DNA of 64,000 nt from NCBI GenBank assembly GCA_963823075.1, contig CAWGKE010000023.1, positions 248,001-312,000 of the forward strand, written 5' to 3'. The position numbers and the translations under genes were made by a program. Of the stretch, positions 7,735-17,060 are shown piece by piece. How positions within the stretch are numbered: the stretch's first letter is position 1; each line of letters begins with the position of its first letter. The DNA is from UBA4732 sp963823075. Its GTDB lineage: Bacteria > Planctomycetota > Planctomycetia > Gemmatales > Gemmataceae. Below the pieces are notes generated by a model that made no database searches, had not been told where the DNA came from, and saw nothing but the letters and a program-made list of their open reading frames with translations.

Positions 7735-7889
7735 TCAGACAAGCGCCTCTTCTGCCACCTTGCCATCGGGCTTGAGGACCAGCTGCCGGATGACCTTGCC
7801 TCGATGCTCGATGGAAACCGGGTCTCCCGCCTGGCCTTCGCGCCAGGGAGCGGGCGATGCGAATGGCCTCCTCAAGGCTATCCGTCTCA
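7735..7889 (-). pseudogene. 5'-truncated second copy of the 68-aa gene
   Basis: The sequence is nearly identical to 5369-5528 (TDSLEEAIRIAR, then in the next frame GDPVSIEHRGKVIRQLVLKP and a stop at 7735-7737). Similarity stops abruptly at 7889, so the first 16 or so residues and the AGGAGG start region are missing. The same internal one-base frame break is present. It is followed by a hairpin and repeat R3, mirroring copy 1, hairpin and R1, which implies a duplicated block. Confidence 0.7.
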
Positions 7890-8071
7890 GAGACTGTCCG
7901 GCGCCTCCCGCCTCTTGTCCGTGCGTGAGTCCTGCACGGCTCGGCGGGGTTACGTCTTGGGACGATTCCCCTGATTGCCATTGCAACCGGCGCCGAAGAG
8001 GTTAACAATCTTGTATAGTGGGTTCGGAGTTTCGTTCCGCCGGACCCGTCCGAACGGAGAGAGGTGCGATC

Positions 8072-8853
8072 ATGCGGCGAGACCTTCGACGGACTACCCT
8101 CGGCCTGGCGAGCGTCGGCCTTCTGCTGGTCGCGGCGCCCGCGTTCGCGCAGAACGCCAGCTCGTTCGGGAGCAGCGGCGGGTTCAACAGCACCACCATC
8201 GGGGGCGGCTCCGGCTTCGGCAGCAGCAGCGGCGGCGGTGGCGCCATCGGCGGCAGCATGGGCGGCAACTCCGCCTTCGGCGGCACGGGGGGCGGCAACT
8301 CCGCCTTCGGCGGCACGGGGGGCGGCAACTCCGCTTTCGGCGGCACGTCGGGCACGAACGCCGGGCGCGGCGGAACCACCCAGGTCGGTTCCACCAGCTT
8401 TCTCGGCGCCGCTTACGCCAACCCCCTGGCCATGGGCCTCAGCAGCGGGAGCGGAACCACCACGACCACCAACACCGCCTTCGGCACCGCCCTGTACAAC
8501 CTCAACACCAACCGAACCGGCACGGCCTCCATCTCAAGCTCCACGTCCGGCCAGCAGAACAGCCAGTTCGGCGCCGGCTACAACATCCGCCGTCTGCCGG
8601 CCTACGCCACCACGCTGAAGATCAAGGACCTGCCGCCGCCGCCCACCGGGCGCAGGTGCGAACCAACTTGCAGGCGATGATCGCCCAGTCGCCGGACCTC
8701 GATTCCCGCGACTCGGTTCGCGTCGTCATCGACGGGCAGGCCGTCGTCCTCCAGGGCCAAGTCGTGGACGACGATGAGCGCCGGCTGGTCGAAAACATGG
8801 TCCTCCTCACGCCCCATGTCTATCAGGTCCGCAACGAACTGACGACGAAATAG
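8072..8853 (+). CDS. Secreted Gly-rich BON-domain protein (one-base frameshift)
   Basis: The ATG at 8072 follows GGAGAGAGG (8056-8064) and opens a signal peptide ending AAPAFAQ. A Gly/Ser/Asn-rich segment follows, with three exact-length 10-residue repeats of the GGNSAFGGTG type. A linker rich in T and S comes next. The last about 65 residues (QVRTNLQAMIAQSPDL to VYQVRNELTTK) form a BON domain, which usually binds phospholipid or mediates oligomerisation in the periplasm. The two parts are in different frames; adding one base in the CCGCCGCCGCCC run near 8640 joins them, so an indel is likely. It is probably a periplasmic or envelope protein. A large hairpin begins 7 bp after the stop. Confidence 0.75.
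8261..8350 (+). repeat. Three tandem 30-bp coding repeats
   Basis: The units 8261-8290, 8291-8320 and 8321-8350 are nearly identical; the first two match exactly and the third has a few changes. Each encodes GGNSAFGGTG or a close variant. Being in frame and 30 bp long, they look like recent slippage expansion inside the Gly-rich region. Confidence 0.9.
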
Positions 8854-8859
8854 GTTGTG

Positions 8860-8923
8860 GCGAGCGGCGGGCTTTACGCCCGCCGGTTCGACCCAAACGG
8901 CGGGCGTAAAGCCCGCCGCTCGC
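8860..8923. terminator. Perfect 26-bp hairpin after the BON gene
   Basis: The arms at 8860-8885 and 8898-8923 are exact complements, and each arm contains the smaller palindrome CGGCGGGCTTTACGCCCGCCG. It starts 7 bp after the stop codon. It may be a terminator, or a mobile palindrome that serves as one. Confidence 0.7.
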
Positions 8924-9077
8924 TTTCACCCCCGCGCCGCTTGCCGTACCGGATTGGCATTGCCCCTTCTCCGGGAGGCCGCTATAAGCCTCCCCTTCCC
9001 GATGGGTGTTGCGTATCGCGGGGGCTGAGGCGCGGCGGGCGTCGCGGGGGCGGCGCGCACGGGCAAGGGGGAGCGAA

Positions 9078-9425
9078 ATGCCGGTCAGTCCGTTGCTCAG
9101 CCAGGTCCTGGACGACGAGGCGCTGACGCGCGGGTTGCAAGACGCCGAGGCGCGCGTGCTGATCGAATGGCTGGTCGAGGAAGTGGAGCGTCTGGAGGAG
9201 ACGGGCGCCGACGCCGGGCCGGAGGTTCGCCGGCTCTGCCGGCGGGCGCGGGCCGTCTCGCGCTTCGTCCTGCTATGGTGCATCCGACGCGACCGAGGCG
9301 CCGCGGTCCAGCTCGCGGCCGTCGAACGCTTCGCCTGGCCGCTGCCCGACGACGCCGACGCCGACCCCTGCGACCTGATGCAGCAAATCCTCGTCTGGGA
9401 GGCTGAAAATCTTCGCCAACTGTGA
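9078..9425 (+). CDS. Hypothetical 115-aa helical protein upstream of the membrane set
   Basis: The ATG at 9078 has AAGGGGGAG just upstream (9065-9073). The protein is charged and helical: MPVSPLLSQVLDDEALTRGL, then VLIEWLVEEVERLEETGADA and a basic, hydrophobic middle (RAVSRFVLLWCIRRDRGAAV). There is no signal peptide. I do not recognise the family. It precedes the GAF-HlyD gene by 137 bp on the same strand, so it may belong to the same transcription unit. Confidence 0.65.
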   Translation: MPVSPLLSQVLDDEALTRGLQDAEARVLIEWLVEEVERLEETGADAGPEVRRLCRRARAVSRFVLLWCIRRDRGAAVQLAAVERFAWPLPDDADADPCDLMQQILVWEAENLRQL

Positions 9426-9562
9426 AAAGTTGCCAGATTGTCACCCGAAACGGCGTACTGTTCTTGCGGTCGGCGACGGGATGCAATATCGTGAAGGGAG
9501 CCGTGGCGTCCGGCGATGCCTGCTTCCGACGCCGTCCCCTTTACCCCCATTGAGGGTGAGAC

Positions 9563-11738
9563 GTGACCCCCGGACCGGACCCGAAAGTCAACCTCCAGGT
9601 GGTTGAACAGGAACGTCGTCGGCTCGGCCAACGCCTCGAAGAGGTATCGCGCCTCTGCGAGGCCGACGTGCCGCCGGTCGTGTTCTACGGCGAATTGCTC
9701 AAGCGCCTGCTGGAGTCGCTCGCCGCCCCGGCCGGCGCCATCTGGACGCGCACTCCGCAGGGCAACCTCCAGATCCAGTATCAGGTCAACCTCCAGCAGA
9801 TCGGCCTGGATCAGTCCGAAGAGATCCGTCAGGCGCACGGCGAGCTGCTGCGCCTGGCCGTCGCCCAGGGCAAGCCGATGGACGTGCCGCCGCGCAGCGG
9901 CGTCGGCGCGCCCGAGGAAGGCAAAGCCTCCGCCGGCAACACCACCGATTTCCTCCTCCTCATCGTCCCCATCCTGCTCAACGATCAGGTGACGGGCCTC
10001 ATCGAGGTGTGGCAGCAGCCCAACCGGCCGCCCGCCGCCGTGCCGGGCTTCAAGCAGTACATGCACCTCATGGCCGAGCTGGCCTCGCGCTACCAGCGCG
10101 CCCAGATGCTCCGCCAGATGACCGGCCAGGAACAGCTCTGGACGCAGCTGGAAGCCTTCACCCGCCAGGTCCACGGCAGCCTCCGGCCGCAGGAGGTCGC
10201 CTTCGAGGTCGCCAACAACGGCCGGCGCCTCATCGAGTGCGACCGCGTCAGCGTCGCCGTCCGCTACGGCGGCGGCGTCTCCATCGAGGCCGTCAGCGGC
10301 GCCGACGTCGTCGAGAAGCGCTCCAACGCCGTCCGCCTCATGCGCAAGCTCTGTCAGCGCGTCCTGCTCTGGGGCGAGAAGCTCGTCTTCAACGGCACGC
10401 GCGACGACAGCTTGCCGCCCCAGGTGCTCAAGGCCCTGGACGACTACCTCGCCGAAAGCCCGAGCAAGCTGCTGGCCGTGATGCCGCTCAAGGACGAGCG
10501 CGAGAAGGAGATGAAGAGCAAGAAGCCGCCGCGGGCCGCCATCGTGATGGAGTGCTTCGAGCCGCCGGCCGAGCCGCAGCAGCACCTGGCCCGCCTCGAC
10601 GTGGTCGCCAAGCACGCCACCAGCGCCCTCTACAACGCCGTCGAGCATCGCCGCATCCCGTTCCGCTGGGTGTGGATGCCGCTGGCCCGGGTCCAGGAAG
10701 GCGTCGGCGGCCCGACCAGCGCCATAGTCCTGGCCTGCTGCGTCGCCCTGACCCTCATCATCTCCATCCTGTGCCTGGTCCCCTATCCGCTCAAGGTCGA
10801 ATCCAACGGCAAGCTGCTGCCGCAGACGCGCTGCTACGTCTACGCCCCGGTGGCCGGCCGCGTCGAGCATTTCGAGGTGACGCCGGGCGAAACGTTCGGC
10901 GAGGGCCGCAGCCTGGTCGAAATGTACGACTTCCCGGATCTCGGACAGAAGATCATCACCCTGCGCCAGGACATCGAGAACCTCCGGCGGCAAATCGATG
11001 CGTCCGACCCGGAGGGCAAGGAGGAAAAGAACCTCGACGTCACGCAGTGCGCCGCCAATGAAAAAGACATGCAGAACGCCAAGTCGCAGCTTCGAAGGCA
11101 AGAGGAAGGCGCTGGAGGCGCTCTTGAAGAGCGTGGACGCCGACCACGGCCTGGATCGGGCCGGCTACTTCTTCCTCAAGGCGCCGACCTTCACCAACGA
11201 GCAGACCCTGCGGCTCAACGGCAACGAGAGAGAGTGGACGGTCCTCAACAGCAGCTTCAAGGAAGAGTTGACCAACGTCACCGTCAAGCCGTCGGACAAG
11301 ATCCTGTGGCTGGGCGCCAAGGGCGGGCCGTGGGAGATCGAGTTGAAGATCCCGCAAAAGCACCTCGGCCACGTCCTGGAGGCGTTCCACGGCGACCACA
11401 AGAAGGAGCTGGACGTCGAGTTCCTGCTGCGCAGCGATCCGTCCCGCAAGTTCATCGGCAAGCTGCGGCTGGACAAGATCGGCAGCGAGGCGCTGTCGAA
11501 CAAGGAGGACAAGGACGAGGCCGAGCCGTCGGTGCTGGCCTACGTCCGCATCGACAACGACGGCGTGAACCCCACGGACCCCAATTACATCGACAAGGGC
11601 AGCATGTTGCCGCCGGAGATGCTCTTGAGCGGCGTCGAGGTCCATGCCAAGATTTGCTGCGACAACCACCCGATGGGCGTTTCGCTGTTCTACGGCGTCT
11701 TTGAATTCCTCTACGAGAAGGTCGTTTTCTTCTTCTAA
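9563..11738 (+). CDS. GAF-domain protein with membrane anchor and HlyD-type barrel (one-base frameshift)
   Basis: A GTG start at 9563, preceded by GAGGGTGAG. Residues about 40-195 and 205-370 are two GAF-like regions (for example RRLIECDRVSVAVRYGGGVS). One transmembrane segment lies at about 385-410. After it comes a lipoyl/barrel-sandwich start (SNGKLLPQTRCYVYAPVAGR, VEHFEVTPGETFGEG) and a coiled coil. At 11091-11092 an extra T breaks the frame. Removing it joins NAKSQL to EGKRKALEALLKSVDADHGL and a C-terminal region that ends FEFLYEKVVFFF at 11738. The topology would be cytosolic GAF sensors and an extracytoplasmic adaptor arm. It is first of three genes with HlyD-type domains. The exact function is unknown. 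Confidence 0.75.
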
Positions 11739-11749
11739 CAAGTGGGCAA

Positions 11750-11803
11750 GCGGCCGGCGTGAGCCGGCTGATGAACCGTCATCAGCCGGCTCACGCCGGC
11801 CGC
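11750..11803. terminator. Perfect 25-bp hairpin between membrane-set genes 1 and 2
   Basis: The arms at 11750-11774 and 11779-11803 are exact complements with loop ACCG, 12 bp after the stop of the GAF-HlyD gene. It could end transcription or stabilise the upstream message; there is no T tract. Confidence 0.7.
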
Positions 11804-11849
11804 TCGCCGATGTCCGAAAGACACGCGCTTTCTTCCCGGAGATCGACTC

Positions 11850-14264
11850 ATGTTCCGCTGGCTGGCCCTCTGTGTGGTGCTGTGCGCGGGGGCCTTCGCC
11901 CTGGTGGCGCTGGCGACCGGCGCGTTCTTTCCGAAGAATGTGCACACGGACGACGTGACGGCGCCCTCCGCCGGGAGCACCGCCGCCGATGAGGTCGTGC
12001 AGGCCGCGCCGGCGGGCGAAGGAGCCGGCCGCGGCGGCGCCACCGTGCTGCCCAACGCGCGCCTCACGCCCATCGAGCGGGAAGACGCGCCCAGCCAGCA
12101 CGACGGCACCGTCCTCTTCATCGGCACCGACGCCCCGGCCGACCCGAAGAACCCCGGCCCGGAGTTGCCGCCGATGCGCGTGGCCTTCCTGACCATCCTG
12201 ATCGAGAAGGACGATCCGGCCGCCGATCCCAGCCATGAACAGGAGTGGCTGTATCTGATCGACCGGCCGGATTCGTCGCATTTCAAGGAGGCGGTCAGCC
12301 GGGCGGCCCTGGCGGAGAAGCAGAAGAAGGCGCAGGCGGACAAGAAACCGGCCCCGATCGTCGTCGATGGGGTCTATCGCCGCTGGCACGAGGGCGATCC
12401 GCTGCGGCCGGGCAAGGTCATGGTCGCGTTCGAGGAGAAGCGCTTTCACGAACTGAATGAGGGCGACTGGGTGGAACCGGGCGAACTCCTGGCCCTGGTG
12501 AACCCGACGGTTCAGGTCAACGACGTGTCCGACAAGGTCGCCAAACTGGTAACGGCCGAGCAGGAGTATCTGGAGGCGGGCAAGACGAAGCAGGAGGCGG
12601 AGCGGCGCGCCAAGGAATCGGAGCGGCTGTTCAAATTGAACACCGGCGTCATCTCGTTGGACGCCTACTATGCCGACGTGCTCAACGCCGAGCGCTACGC
12701 CTATGAGGAGAAGGCCAAGGACGCGGCCCGCACGGTGGCCGTCGAGGAATTGAGCGCCTCGCTGGACATCCTCAAGCTGCACGAGGTCCGCGCGACGATC
12801 CCCGGCGTCATCAAGACGATCTACAAGCACCCCGGCGAGTCGGTGAAGAACCTCGACCCGATTTTGCAGATCCAGAACCCGCTCAAGCTGCGGGCGGAGG
12901 CACTGGCGGCCGTGCAGGACGCCCAGGGCCTGTGGGTCGGCGAGCCGGCGATCGTCCAGCCGTCGCGGCCGATGCCGCCGTTGGCCCGGCTGTCCGGCCA
13001 TCAGGCCGAGGTGACATGCGTGGCCGTCAGCGCCCGGCCTGGGCCGACCGGCAAGAAGCTGATCGTTTCCGGCAGCGAGGACGGCACCGTGCGCTTCTGG
13101 GAGGTCCAGACTGAGAGGCCGTCGCCGCAAGGCCCGTTGGTTTGGGCGGATGGGTCGGGCAGCCAGGCGCAGCTGGCCCAGCTCGACGAGCACGCCGGCG
13201 TCCTGGCCGTGGCCTGCACCGGCCCGAAGGCCGCCGCCAATCTGGTCCTGATCGGCGACCGCGACGGCGCCGGCCGCATCATCGACCTCGATCACCTGCT
13301 GCCGCCGCCGGCGGGCGCCCCGGCCGTCTCCGACGCCACGCAGGCCAAGCCGCTGCTGCTGTCCGAGCGCCATAAGGGGGCGATCACCTGCGTCGCTTTC
13401 AGCCCCGACGGCCTGGTGTGCGCCACCGGCGGCGAGGACCGCGCTATCCGTCTGTGGAAGGTCGCCGACGGCCGGCTGCTCCTGACGCTCAGCGCCGCCC
13501 ACAAGGCCCTCGTCACGTCGCTGCAGTTCGCCCAGCCGGACGGTCAGCCGCTGCAACTGGTTTCGGCCGGCGGCGACAACACGATCCGCATCTGGAAGCT
13601 CGACCACTTCGACAATCTCGACGGCGACGCGGCGAAGGCGGCCCCGACGGCCGTGCCCGGCGCCGCGCTGCCCTACCGCAGCGGCGACGTGGCCAAGCCG
13701 GGCGTCAGCGCCGACGGCAAGCACCTCCTGTTCGACCACGGCAGCGAGCTGCGCGTGCTGTCGCTGGAGACGCGCGGCATCGAGGGCGTCATCCAGGCGC
13801 CGGACGCGGCCGCCAACTTCACGACGATGGCCCTGTTCGCGCCGGACGGCGCCACGATCCTGACCAACTCCGCCTCGGACGGCCGGCTCCAGCTGTGGCG
13901 GACGCCGGTGCGCCTGGGCGGCGACGACCTGGGCCGCGCCCTGGAGCTGCGCCAGTTCGTCTCGCCCTTCGGCACGACCACCTGCGGCGCCTTCGACCCG
14001 AACGACAAGCCCGCCTTCGTCGTCACTGGCTCGCGCGACGGCTACGTCCTCGTCTGGGAGATGCCGCAGCCCGACGAGGTGATGCGCAAGCCGCTGCAAA
14101 CCCGGTTGTCGCTGGTCGAGCATTCGCTGGAGGCCGGCGGCCGCCAGGAGCGTGTTTGGGCCGACCTGCCGGAGATGAAGGACCGGGAAGAGTGGGTCCG
14201 CAGCAATCTGACGCCCGGCGGCACGGCGACGTTGGTCGTCCCGCCGACCGGCGCGGCGAAGTGA
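11850..14264 (+). CDS. HlyD-type membrane fusion protein with C-terminal WD40 propeller
   Basis: An 804-residue protein. A signal anchor spans residues about 1-28 (MFRWLALCVVLCAGAFALVA). A barrel-sandwich half lies at about 190-220 (NEGDWVEPGELLALVNP), then a helical hairpin (about 225-310), then the second lipoyl half (TIPGVIKTIYKHPGESVKNL). From about 375 to 750 there are WD40 repeats such as LSGHQAEVTCVAVS, DGTVRFWEV, KGAITCVAFSPDGLVCATGG, EDRAIRLWKV, DNTIRIWKL and SRDGYVLVWEM. HlyD-family adaptors bridge inner-membrane transporters to outer components; a fused WD40 propeller is unusual and suggests an added protein-docking platform outside the membrane. It sits between the GAF-HlyD and M50-HlyD genes. 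Confidence 0.85.
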   Translation: MFRWLALCVVLCAGAFALVALATGAFFPKNVHTDDVTAPSAGSTAADEVVQAAPAGEGAGRGGATVLPNARLTPIEREDAPSQHDGTVLFIGTDAPADPKNPGPELPPMRVAFLTILIEKDDPAADPSHEQEWLYLIDRPDSSHFKEAVSRAALAEKQKKAQADKKPAPIVVDGVYRRWHEGDPLRPGKVMVAFEEKRFHELNEGDWVEPGELLALVNPTVQVNDVSDKVAKLVTAEQEYLEAGKTKQEAERRAKESERLFKLNTGVISLDAYYADVLNAERYAYEEKAKDAARTVAVEELSASLDILKLHEVRATIPGVIKTIYKHPGESVKNLDPILQIQNPLKLRAEALAAVQDAQGLWVGEPAIVQPSRPMPPLARLSGHQAEVTCVAVSARPGPTGKKLIVSGSEDGTVRFWEVQTERPSPQGPLVWADGSGSQAQLAQLDEHAGVLAVACTGPKAAANLVLIGDRDGAGRIIDLDHLLPPPAGAPAVSDATQAKPLLLSERHKGAITCVAFSPDGLVCATGGEDRAIRLWKVADGRLLLTLSAAHKALVTSLQFAQPDGQPLQLVSAGGDNTIRIWKLDHFDNLDGDAAKAAPTAVPGAALPYRSGDVAKPGVSADGKHLLFDHGSELRVLSLETRGIEGVIQAPDAAANFTTMALFAPDGATILTNSASDGRLQLWRTPVRLGGDDLGRALELRQFVSPFGTTTCGAFDPNDKPAFVVTGSRDGYVLVWEMPQPDEVMRKPLQTRLSLVEHSLEAGGRQERVWADLPEMKDREEWVRSNLTPGGTATLVVPPTGAAK

Positions 14265-14276
14265 TAGCGATAGATT

Positions 14277-14339
14277 GTTCAGCCGCTCCTCGAAGAGGAG
14301 CGCGTCGCCGACGCGCTCCTCTTCGAGGAGCGGCTGAAC
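14277..14339. terminator. Perfect 31-bp hairpin between membrane-set genes 2 and 3
   Basis: The arms at 14277-14307 and 14309-14339 are exact complements around one base, and each contains the smaller palindrome CGCTCCTCGAAGAGGAGCG. It lies 12 bp after the stop of the HlyD-WD40 gene and 30 bp before the M50 gene. Confidence 0.75.
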
Positions 14340-14369
14340 GGGGCAACGTGGGTTCAGGGACAGAGTCCG

Positions 14370-16940
14370 ATGGAAGACACCGCCCCCGCCAGTGAACTGG
14401 AACGACGCAAGCAGCTGAAGCTCCGTCTGCGGCGCGACCTGTCCATCGAGCCGCACAGGTACGAGGGGCGCACCTATTACGTCATCAAAGATCCGATCAG
14501 TCTGCGCTACTACCGCCTCAAGGAGAACGAGCATTTTCTGCTCCAGTACATGGACGGCGGCCACACGCTGGAGGATGCGCAGAAGGCCTACGAGGCCCAG
14601 TACCGGCCCGACCGGCTGAAGCTGGAGGACGTGGAGGGCTTCGCCCAGCAGCTCATCAACGGCGGCCTGGCCCAGAACGATTCGCCGCGCGCCGGCAAGC
14701 AGCTCTACGAGCAGCGCAAGAAGAAGCGGCGCCAGGAATGGATCCAGACCTTCACCAACATCCTCTACATCAAGATCCCGATCATCGACCCCGACCGCAT
14801 CCTGGGGCGCATGCTCCCCTGGCTCGGCTGGATCTTCACGCAGCTGTTCCTAATGGCCAGCATCGTCCTCATGGCCAGCGCCATCGGCCTGGTGGCCGTC
14901 AACTTCACCAAGTTCCTCGACAAGCTGCCGGACTATCACGAGTTCTTCAGTTTCAAGACCATCGTCTACCTGTGGGGCGCCCTGGCGGTGGTCAAGGTGA
15001 TCCACGAGTTCGGCCACGGCCTCAGCTGCAAGAAGTTCGGCGGTGAGGTCCACGAGATGGGCTTTTTGCTCCTGTGCCTGTCGCCGGCCCTCTACTGCAA
15101 CGTGTCCGACGCCTGGACGCTGCCCAACAAGTGGCACCGCATCATCATCAGCGCGGCGGGCATCTACGTCGAACTGGTCATCGCCGCCATCGCTACGTGG
15201 ATCTGGTGGTACACGCCGACGCAGCCGTTCATCCACAACCTGGCCCTGGCCATGATGGTGGTGTGCAGCGTCAGCACGGTGGTCTTCAACGCCAACCCGC
15301 TGATGCGCTACGACGGCTACTACGTCCTGGCCGACTGGCTGGAGATCCCCAACCTCCGCGAACGGTCCAACCGCTTCCTGTCCAATCTGGTGCAGGAGGT
15401 GTGCCTGGGAATCGAGGTGCAGCCGGAGGGCTACATGGCCCTGTGGCGGCGGGTCCTGTTCGTGGTCTACGCGATCACGAGTTACATCTACAAGTGGGTG
15501 GTGACCTTCGGCATCATCTGGTTCTTCAGCGCGTTCCTCAAGCCGTACAAGCTGGAGGTGGTGGGCCAGATGCTGGCGGTCGCCGCCGTGGCGTCGATGC
15601 TGTGCTGGCCGATTTACCGCCTGGGCAAGAACATCTACAAGCGTGGGAGGCTCCCGGACATGAAACGCTGGCGCGTCGTCGTGACCGGCCTGGCGTTGAC
15701 GGCCGTCGTGTTGTTTTTGGCCCTGGTTCCGCTGCCGCTGAACAAGGTGCGCGGCAAGGGGCTGGTGGAGGCGCTGCCGGACTTCTCGGTCAAGGTGTTC
15801 ATCCAGTACCCCGGCGTGCTGGAGAAGCTGAACGTCCACACCGGACAGAAGGTGGAGCAGGGCGAGGAGCTGGCTGTCTTCCGCAACATCGAGCTGGAGC
15901 AGAAGCTGGCCGAGGCGGCGACGGACGAGACGGCCTCCGCCGAGAAGGTGCAGATCGACGAGCAGACCCGCGAGACGATGGCGGCGGGGGCGGAGCGCGA
16001 CAAGCTGACGCAGGCCATCGCCGAGGAGGCGGGCAAGCGCGACTCGGCCGCCTCTCAGCGGAAGGCGCTGGACAAGATCCAGCGCGAGGAGCTGGTGCTG
16101 CTGGCGCCGCGGGCCGGCGTGGTCGGCCAGGCGCCGACCATCGACGACGTCGGCAAATTCTACGAGCGCAGCGAGGACCAGCCGTTCTGCACCATCGACG
16201 AGCCGGGCAAGGTGCGCGTCTGCTTGCCGCTGCCGACGACCGAGTTCAACCGTCTCAAGGACAATCTGGAGCGCAACTCTCCGGCTTCCAACGAGACGCG
16301 CCGGCTGCTGCAGCGCGGCGTGACGGCCCACTACCACGCCGCGCGGTTGGCCGACGTGTTCGCGGACCTGGAGCGTCAGGTCCCCGGCCTGCACCTCAAG
16401 GGCGACGCGGCGACGGGGGCGGCCGACGACCTGCCGGTGACGTTCGACTCGGAGCGGCAGCGGTTGTCGGTGGTGCTGGACCGGATGTTCGAGCCGCTCG
16501 GCCTGGGCTACGTGGTGCAGTCGAAGGACGGCGCGGCGGACGACGGCTGGCTGCTGGTGCGGGCCGGCGGCGAGCGCGGCTACGCCGAGGGGGTCCGTCC
16601 GCTGGCCGACCTGGGCGCGACGATCTGCGTCGAGGGCCGGATGTGGCGCGATTTCAAGGGCAAGGTCGAGCCGCTGCCGGAGTCGGAGGCCCACGTCATC
16701 CCGTTCCCGCTGACGAGCAAGGCGGGCGGCCCCGTCGCGGTCAAGGCGGCGCCGAACGGCAAGACCGGCGCCCTGGAGGCGCAGACGCAGCAGTACTTGG
16801 TCTACATCACCATCGTCAATCCCGACGACGCGGTGCGTCCCGGCAACCTGGCCGAGGTGAAGGTCAACTGCCAGCCGGAGACGTGCTTGCAGTGGGGCTG
16901 GCGCTGGGTGAATACGACGTTCGATTTGCGGCTGATGTGA
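14370..16940 (+). CDS. M50 (site-2-type) metalloprotease with HlyD and STN-like domains
   Basis: An 856-residue protein. Residues about 20-110 form a winged-helix/PqqD-like domain (HRYEGRTYYVIKDPISLRYY). The M50 membrane core follows, with the zinc motif HEFGH near residue 212 and the second-ligand motif NPLMRYDGYY near 310, plus several membrane segments up to about 450. Residues about 470-600 are an HlyD-type barrel and coiled coil (VEQGEELAVFRNIELEQKLA). Residues about 650-735 resemble an STN (secretin/TonB short N-terminal) domain. The C-terminal part finishes the adaptor. Related M50-HlyD proteins are annotated as peptide zinc metalloproteases and are often linked to peptide export. Substrate and partner channel are unknown. 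The gene is third in the set. Confidence 0.85.
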   Translation: MEDTAPASELERRKQLKLRLRRDLSIEPHRYEGRTYYVIKDPISLRYYRLKENEHFLLQYMDGGHTLEDAQKAYEAQYRPDRLKLEDVEGFAQQLINGGLAQNDSPRAGKQLYEQRKKKRRQEWIQTFTNILYIKIPIIDPDRILGRMLPWLGWIFTQLFLMASIVLMASAIGLVAVNFTKFLDKLPDYHEFFSFKTIVYLWGALAVVKVIHEFGHGLSCKKFGGEVHEMGFLLLCLSPALYCNVSDAWTLPNKWHRIIISAAGIYVELVIAAIATWIWWYTPTQPFIHNLALAMMVVCSVSTVVFNANPLMRYDGYYVLADWLEIPNLRERSNRFLSNLVQEVCLGIEVQPEGYMALWRRVLFVVYAITSYIYKWVVTFGIIWFFSAFLKPYKLEVVGQMLAVAAVASMLCWPIYRLGKNIYKRGRLPDMKRWRVVVTGLALTAVVLFLALVPLPLNKVRGKGLVEALPDFSVKVFIQYPGVLEKLNVHTGQKVEQGEELAVFRNIELEQKLAEAATDETASAEKVQIDEQTRETMAAGAERDKLTQAIAEEAGKRDSAASQRKALDKIQREELVLLAPRAGVVGQAPTIDDVGKFYERSEDQPFCTIDEPGKVRVCLPLPTTEFNRLKDNLERNSPASNETRRLLQRGVTAHYHAARLADVFADLERQVPGLHLKGDAATGAADDLPVTFDSERQRLSVVLDRMFEPLGLGYVVQSKDGAADDGWLLVRAGGERGYAEGVRPLADLGATICVEGRMWRDFKGKVEPLPESEAHVIPFPLTSKAGGPVAVKAAPNGKTGALEAQTQQYLVYITIVNPDDAVRPGNLAEVKVNCQPETCLQWGWRWVNTTFDLRLM

Positions 16941-16943
16941 TAT

Positions 16944-17050
16944 GCTCCCCTCCCCCCTTGTGGGGGAGGGGTCGGGGGTGGGGGGGAGGATGCCGTCCCC
17001 GACGACACTTACCCCCCACCCCGGCCCTCCCCCGCAAGGGGGGAGGGAGA
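16944..17050. terminator. GC-rich inverted repeat between convergent genes
   Basis: CCCCTCCCCCCTTGTGGGGG and the mirrored CCCTCCCCCGCAAGGGGGGA lie on either side of a GGGGGTGGGGGG/CCCCCCACCCC pair. It fills the gap between the M50 gene and the convergent SOD gene, so it can terminate both. The same motif family is common in planctomycete intergenic DNA. Confidence 0.7.
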
Positions 17051-17060
17051 AAGATCGTTG

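Noticed and set aside
8261..8350. Possible CRISPR-like direct repeats
   Set aside because: The units are contiguous without spacers and are in-frame coding repeats.
8807..14564. Very long minus-strand open frames opposite the membrane set (764 and 1,174 codons)
   Set aside because: High GC keeps antisense frames open; their translations are low-complexity and rich in Arg/Leu/Gly, while the plus-strand frames carry clear GAF, HlyD, WD40 and M50 motifs.
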